Assembly: GCA_003497625.1 (NCBI GenBank)
Contig: DNNO01000030.1
Coordinates: 33,263 to 97,262, forward strand
Direction: 5' to 3'
From: Flavobacterium sp.
Lineage (GTDB): Bacteria > Bacteroidota > Bacteroidia > Flavobacteriales > Flavobacteriaceae
Length of the DNA: 64,000 nt
A model generated the notes under the pieces. The model worked only from the letters and a program-made list of their open reading frames with translations, made no database searches and had not been told where the DNA came from. Positions 59,545-64,000 of this stretch are shown piece by piece. How positions within the stretch are numbered: position 1 is the stretch's first letter; each line of letters starts with the position of its first letter. The translations under genes and the position numbers were made by a program.

Positions 59545-60837
59545 ATGAGCACAAATAAATTTGCAACAAACGCATTACACGCAGGACACGACGTAACTAA
59601 AAACGCAGGAACAAGAGCCGTTCCAATTTACCAAACTACATCCTACGTTTTCAATAACTCAGACCACGCAGCCAATCTTTTTGGTTTAGCCGAAGCCGGT
59701 TTTATTTATACCCGATTAAATAATCCAACAAACGACATCTTAGAGCAACGTTTGGCCAAATTAGAAGGCGGAATTGGAGCTGTCGTAACCGCTTCAGGAA
59801 CAGCAGCAATTTCAACTGCTTTGTTAACGTTATTAAAAGCGGGCGACCACATTGTTGCTTCTAACAGTTTATACGGCGGAACTTATAATTTATTAAATGT
59901 GACTTTGCCAAGATTAGGCATCACAACAACATTCGTAGATCCATCAAATCCAGAAAATTTCTTAAACGCTGCTCAAGAAAATACTCGTGTGTTTTTCGCC
60001 GAAAGTTTAGGAAATCCAAAATTAGATGTACTCGATTTAAAAGCCATTTCAAAAGCCGCACAAACCTACAAAGTGCCTTTTATTGTGGATAATACAGTGG
60101 CAACTCCCTTTTTGCTGAACCCAATCGAACACGGAGCCAACATCGTAATTCATTCGTTAACCAAATACATCGGTGGAAACGGAACTTCTCTTGGAGGTGT
60201 CATCATCGATGCAGGAAATTTTGATTGGAGCAACGGAAAATTTCCTGAATTCACAGAACCTTCAGCGGGTTATCACGGATTAAAATATTATGAAGTTTTA
60301 GGTGCGGCTTCGTTTATTGCAAAAGTTAGAATCGAAGGTTTACGTGATTTAGGTGCTGCTTTAAGTCCGTTCAACGCATTTCAAATCATTCAAGGATTAG
60401 AAACTTTAGCAATTCGAATCAAAAAGCACAGTGAAAATGCTTTGGAATTAGCGAAATGGTTACAAAAACGACCAGAAGTGGCTTGGGTAAATTATCCCGG
60501 ATTGATTTCATCAAAATATTATGATTTAGCTCTAGAATATTTGCCAGAAGGACAAAGCGGTATCGTAACATTTGGATTAAAAGGCGGTTATGAAGCTGCT
60601 AAAAAAGTAGCCGATGAAACCCAATTTTTCTCATTGTTGGCAAATATTGGTGATACAAAATCATTAATCATTCATCCAGCAAGTACTACGCACCAACAAT
60701 TGTCAGAAGAACAACAAATCACAACGGGAGTAACAAAAGATTTAATTCGTTTATCCGTTGGATTAGAAGATATTGAAGACTTGAAAGCCGATTTACAAAG
60801 TGTTTTCGAAAAATTGCCAGTTCAAAATTTAGTTTAG
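59545..60837 (+). CDS. metY: O-acetylhomoserine aminocarboxypropyltransferase (sulfhydrylase)
   Basis: 430-residue PLP enzyme that makes homocysteine from O-acetylhomoserine and sulfide (direct sulfhydrylation). Motifs: FATNALHAGHDVTKNAGTRAVPIYQTTSYVF (in parts), YTRLNNPTNDILEQRLA, ASNSLYGGTYNLL and the PLP lysine in IVIHSLTKYIGGNGTS (Lys about 207). Length and the N-terminal HAGHD motif mark MetY rather than cystathionine synthases. First gene after the attenuator; metX and thrA follow. Confidence 0.94.
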   Translation: MSTNKFATNALHAGHDVTKNAGTRAVPIYQTTSYVFNNSDHAANLFGLAEAGFIYTRLNNPTNDILEQRLAKLEGGIGAVVTASGTAAISTALLTLLKAGDHIVASNSLYGGTYNLLNVTLPRLGITTTFVDPSNPENFLNAAQENTRVFFAESLGNPKLDVLDLKAISKAAQTYKVPFIVDNTVATPFLLNPIEHGANIVIHSLTKYIGGNGTSLGGVIIDAGNFDWSNGKFPEFTEPSAGYHGLKYYEVLGAASFIAKVRIEGLRDLGAALSPFNAFQIIQGLETLAIRIKKHSENALELAKWLQKRPEVAWVNYPGLISSKYYDLALEYLPEGQSGIVTFGLKGGYEAAKKVADETQFFSLLANIGDTKSLIIHPASTTHQQLSEEQQITTGVTKDLIRLSVGLEDIEDLKADLQSVFEKLPVQNLV

Positions 60838-60854
60838 GTTTTTGTTTGTTTGAA

Positions 60855-60891
60855 GGCTGCCGATAGACCTACCTAAAGGCAGTCTTTTTTT
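60855..60891 (+). terminator. Intergenic hairpin with T tract between metY and metX
   Basis: GGCTGCC (60855-60861) pairs with GGCAGTC (60878-60884), including one G-U pair, with a 16-nt loop and T7. It resembles a weak terminator inside the operon and may lower expression of metX-thrA relative to metY. Confidence 0.65.
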
Positions 60892-60901
60892 AAAAAGAAA
60901 G

Positions 60902-61867
60902 ATGAGTAAAATTCAAAAAATAGTATTCCAAAATGTTCCATTGCAAAATGGAGTAGTGCAAGCAAAAGTGATTTTGTCCTATCAATTGTTCGGGCAACCC
61001 GTTGGTTCAGCTCCTTTGGTAGTGGTGAATCATGCTTTAACTGGAAATTCGCAAGTTATTGGTGAAAACGGTTGGTGGCAATCGTTAATTGGTGATGATA
61101 AAATTATTGATACCAAAAAATATGCAGTTTTAGCTTTCAATATTCCTGGAAACGGCTATCAAGATGTAGAAAATTTGATTGAAAATTATCAAGATTTCAC
61201 CACTTACGATATCGCTAATTTATTTTGGAAAGGAATCGATTCGTTTAAAGTGAACCAAATTTTTGCAGTGATTGGCGGAAGTTTAGGCGGAGCAATTGCG
61301 TGGGAAATGGCAGCGATTCGACCAAAAGCGATTGCGAATTTAATTCCGGTTGCTACAAATTGGAAAGCTTCTGATTGGTTGATTGGAAATGTGTTAATTC
61401 AAGATTTAATTCTGAATAATTCCAAAAATCCAATTCACGATGCTAGAATTCACGCCATGTTGTTATACAGAACACCCGAATCACTACAAGAAAAATTCCA
61501 TGCCAAATTGCAAAATTCGGAAGGATTGTTTCAAGTGGAAAGTTGGTTGTTACATCACGGAGAGAAATTGCAAAATCGATTTCAGCTTTCGGCTTACAAA
61601 CTCATGAATCATTTATTGAAAACTACTGATATTTTTAAAGACAAAAATCAAGCAGAAGTTATAAAAAGCATCTCGTCAAACAATCATCTAATTAGTGTGG
61701 ATACCGATTACTTTTTTACGGCAAATGAAATCAAAACGGCTTTTCAGGAAGTCAAAAACTACAAAAACAATGCATTTTATCACGAAATCAAATCCATTCA
61801 CGGACACGATGCTTTCTTGATAGAATTTGAACAACTAAACAACATACTTAAACCTATATTTAATTAG
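60902..61867 (+). CDS. metX: Homoserine O-acetyltransferase-like alpha/beta hydrolase
   Basis: 321-residue alpha/beta-hydrolase-fold enzyme expected to acetylate homoserine for MetY. Motifs: VVNHALTGNSQV, GENGWWQSLIGDDKIIDT, AFNIPGNGY, the nucleophile elbow GGSLGGAIAWEMA (Ser about 127) and the catalytic His in IHGHDAFL (about 302). Close to MetX but shorter than the common 350-380-residue form, so a small MetX variant. Context between metY and thrA supports the role strongly. Confidence 0.85.
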   Translation: MSKIQKIVFQNVPLQNGVVQAKVILSYQLFGQPVGSAPLVVVNHALTGNSQVIGENGWWQSLIGDDKIIDTKKYAVLAFNIPGNGYQDVENLIENYQDFTTYDIANLFWKGIDSFKVNQIFAVIGGSLGGAIAWEMAAIRPKAIANLIPVATNWKASDWLIGNVLIQDLILNNSKNPIHDARIHAMLLYRTPESLQEKFHAKLQNSEGLFQVESWLLHHGEKLQNRFQLSAYKLMNHLLKTTDIFKDKNQAEVIKSISSNNHLISVDTDYFFTANEIKTAFQEVKNYKNNAFYHEIKSIHGHDAFLIEFEQLNNILKPIFN

Positions 61868-61872
61868 AAAAA

Positions 61873-64000
61873 ATGAAAATACTAAAATTTGGAGGAAAAT
61901 CATTAGCAAACGGAGAAGGATTGCAAAAAGTAATTCAAACCATTGCTCAAAAATATTTCAATAACGAACCCATCGCAGTCGTAGTTTCGGCAAGAGGAAA
62001 CGCTACTGATGAATTGGTAATTTTACTAAAAAAAGCGCAAGTCAACATCAATTTTCAAGCGGATTTTGAGCAATTTAAAAAATACCAATTGGAAGGTTTG
62101 AAAGAAAATATCTTCGAAGAAGAATTCTCGGTTCTGCAAAAGTTATTAGAAGGTGTTTCGCTTTTAGGAGATTACAGCGAGAAAATCAAAGACCAAGTCA
62201 TCGCATATGGTGAAATTCTATCGGCAAAATACGTGGCTAATGTTTTAAACGAAAACAGTATCAAAGCACAATTTACGGATTCTCGTCAATTAATAAAAAC
62301 CGATATAAATTTCGGAAATGCGCAACCAATTGACGCTGTTTCAAAGCGAAATGTCTTGGATTATTTCGAAAAAAACACAGATAAAGTCAACATTGTAACT
62401 GGTTTTATAGGTTCAACGTTACACAATGAAACCACTACTTTAGGAAGAAACGGAAGTAATTATACCGCTTCATTATTGGCGAATTACTTAAATGCAGAAG
62501 AATTTCAAAATTACACACACGTTGATGGAATTTTTACCGCTAATCCCGATTTAGTAGCTGATGCGAAAAAAATCGAGCGATTATCGTTTAACGAAGCGAA
62601 TGAACTAGCAAATTTCGGAGCGCAAATTTTACATGCCAAAACCATTATTCCTTTAGTAGAAAAAAACATTCCGTTACGTATTTTAAATACTTTCAATCCT
62701 GAAAATGAAGGAACTTTAATAACTGCGGAACAAACGAATGAAGGCATCAAATCGCTTTCGGTTTTAACGAATGTTTCGCTGATTAATTTAGAAGGAAGAG
62801 GTTTGTTAGGGAAAACAGGTGTTGACGCAAGAATTTTCCGAGTGATGGCTGAAAACGATATTAGTGTAAGTATTATTTCGCAAGGTTCTTCGGAAAGAGG
62901 AATTGGTTTAGTAGTGAGTTCTGATAAGGCTTCGAAAGCATTAGTTGGTTTAGAAAAAGAATTTGAAACCGATTTTTACACCAAAGATGTCAATAAAATT
63001 TCGGTAAACGATAACATTGCTGTGATTTCGATTATTGGGCAAGATTTAACGAATTTCCACAAACCTTACACGGCTTTAATCCGTAATAAAATCACGCCAA
63101 TTTTATTGAATAATACGGTTACGGGAAGAAATATCAGTTTAGTGATCAGTCAAGATGAATTCAAACGCGCTTTGAATGTAATTCACGGAGAAATTTTTGG
63201 AGTTGCGAAAAAAATCAACATCGCGATTTTCGGTCACGGAACGGTTGGTGGAACTTTGATTTCCCAAATTTTAGAATCAGCAAAAAATATCGAAAAGCGA
63301 AAAGGAATCAAGTTGAATGTATTCGCTATTGCAAATTCAAAGAAAGTATTGTTGAATAAATTCGGAATTAGCGAAAATTGGAAAGCTGCATTGGAAGATA
63401 AAGGACAAGATTATAAATTGGAAGACATAATTGCGTATGCAAAAGAACATCATTTAGAAAATTTAATCGCAATTGACAATACCGCTAGTTCGACTTTTAT
63501 TGAAAATTACATTTCGTTAGCCGAAAATAGTTTCGATTTAATTTCGTCAAATAAAGTCGCGAATACCGTAAGTTTCGATTTTTATAAATCGTTGCGAAAA
63601 GTCTTAAAAGAAAATCAAAAAGAATATTTATACGAAACGAATGTTGGTGCTGGATTACCATTGATTGATACGATTAAATTACTGCATTTGTCAGGTGAAA
63701 ATATCACTAAGATTAAAGGTGTTTTCTCTGGAACATTGAGTTATTTGTTCAATAATTTTTCGATAGAAGACAAAAAATTCAGCGAAGTTTTAAAAGAAGC
63801 CATCGACAAAGGTTTCACTGAACCTGATCCAAGAGAAGATTTAAATGGAAACGACGTTGGACGAAAATTATTAATCTTAGCACGCGAATTAGATTTACAA
63901 AACGAATTCGAAGAAATCCAAATTCAAAACTTAATTCCAGAAGCTTTACGCGAAGGAAGTGCAACCGATTTTCTAAAACGTTTATCAGAATTAGATGGAA
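61873..64000 (+). CDS. thrA: Bifunctional aspartate kinase / homoserine dehydrogenase, 3'-truncated by window edge
   Basis: The first 709 residues are present and the frame stays open to the window end. It starts 5 bp after metX. The aspartokinase domain begins KILKFGGKSLANGEG and includes TLGRNGSNYTASLLA and DGIFTANPDLV; an ACT-type regulatory region lies around residues 300-440 (GVDARIFRVMAENDISVSIIS). The homoserine dehydrogenase domain starts at NIAIFGHGTVGGTLIS (about residue 447), with GAGLPLIDTIKLL and KGVFSGTLSYLF. It feeds homoserine to MetX, and aspartyl phosphate to lysine and threonine synthesis as well. Confidence 0.95.
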   Translation, partial: MKILKFGGKSLANGEGLQKVIQTIAQKYFNNEPIAVVVSARGNATDELVILLKKAQVNINFQADFEQFKKYQLEGLKENIFEEEFSVLQKLLEGVSLLGDYSEKIKDQVIAYGEILSAKYVANVLNENSIKAQFTDSRQLIKTDINFGNAQPIDAVSKRNVLDYFEKNTDKVNIVTGFIGSTLHNETTTLGRNGSNYTASLLANYLNAEEFQNYTHVDGIFTANPDLVADAKKIERLSFNEANELANFGAQILHAKTIIPLVEKNIPLRILNTFNPENEGTLITAEQTNEGIKSLSVLTNVSLINLEGRGLLGKTGVDARIFRVMAENDISVSIISQGSSERGIGLVVSSDKASKALVGLEKEFETDFYTKDVNKISVNDNIAVISIIGQDLTNFHKPYTALIRNKITPILLNNTVTGRNISLVISQDEFKRALNVIHGEIFGVAKKINIAIFGHGTVGGTLISQILESAKNIEKRKGIKLNVFAIANSKKVLLNKFGISENWKAALEDKGQDYKLEDIIAYAKEHHLENLIAIDNTASSTFIENYISLAENSFDLISSNKVANTVSFDFYKSLRKVLKENQKEYLYETNVGAGLPLIDTIKLLHLSGENITKIKGVFSGTLSYLFNNFSIEDKKFSEVLKEAIDKGFTEPDPREDLNGNDVGRKLLILARELDLQNEFEEIQIQNLIPEALREGSATDFLKRLSELDG

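Overview
The window is about 64 kb of low-GC, gene-dense chromosome from a member of the Bacteroidota, most likely Flavobacteriaceae (Flavobacterium-like). The evidence is the flavobacterial promoter consensus (TTTG, about 20 nt, TAnnTTTG), the surE-lpxB, purH/mreBCD-mrdA-rodA and porT-ubiE gene neighbourhoods, a TamL-type lipidated Omp85 protein, GLPGLI and DUF5686 outer-membrane families, and TonB-dependent receptors with carboxypeptidase-like N-terminal domains. I see no rRNA, tRNA, CRISPR array, prophage or insertion sequence. It reads as core chromosome with a few strain-variable inserts.

Layout. 1-3.5 kb: two POT peptide transporters (the first cut by the window edge) and a periplasmic thioredoxin. 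3.5-7.5 kb (minus): surE, lpxB, comEC. 7.7-11.2 kb: a tail-specific protease, a coiled-coil exported protein and a lipoprotein nuclease. 11.2-18.5 kb (minus): purH, then the elongasome operon mreB-mreC-mreD-mrdA-rodA. 18.6-23.7 kb: small hypotheticals, an FtsX-like permease and a TonB receptor. 23.8-28.4 kb (minus): accD, fbaA, tamL. 28.4-34.6 kb: trmH-type methyltransferase, porT, ubiE, folA, thyA, a nucleoside permease and a DUF151 nuclease. 34.8-37.8 kb: etfBA divergent from a pyruvate dehydrogenase E1-beta gene. 37.9-43.7 kb: a DUF5686 protein, then soluble and membrane pyrophosphatases side by side. 43.8-50.2 kb: a glycan-degradation operon (GH20 hexosaminidase, glycosylasparaginase, CutC, GH2 beta-mannosidase). 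50.2-57.6 kb: a deoxynucleoside kinase, a GLPGLI protein with its outer-membrane partner, and a long repeat surface protein with an S74 chaperone tail. 57.7-64 kb: methionine/SAM genes, with metK on the minus strand and metY-metX-thrA on the plus strand.

The most interesting part is the 626-bp divergent region between metK and metY (58919-59544). On the metK side there is a promoter, then a sequence matching the SAM-II riboswitch core, with alternative pairings that would disrupt it. On the metY side there is a promoter, a 22-codon leader ORF with six Met and two Cys codons, an intrinsic terminator whose 3' arm heptamer (GCAGAGG) is repeated inside the leader ORF as an apparent antiterminator arm, and then a second 16-codon ORF with a Cys-rich end (RRCCRMCS). 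This is the architecture of ribosome-mediated attenuation responding to methionine and/or cysteine. The methionine pathway would thus be controlled by SAM sensing in one direction and by translation-coupled sensing in the other.

Other points worth a look: a 12-cysteine, His-rich tail on the membrane pyrophosphatase; an AccD without its zinc-ribbon cysteines; a CutC gene translationally coupled to glycan hydrolases; a sigma-54-like promoter before the thioredoxin; and about twenty-one 17-residue repeats in the S74 protein.
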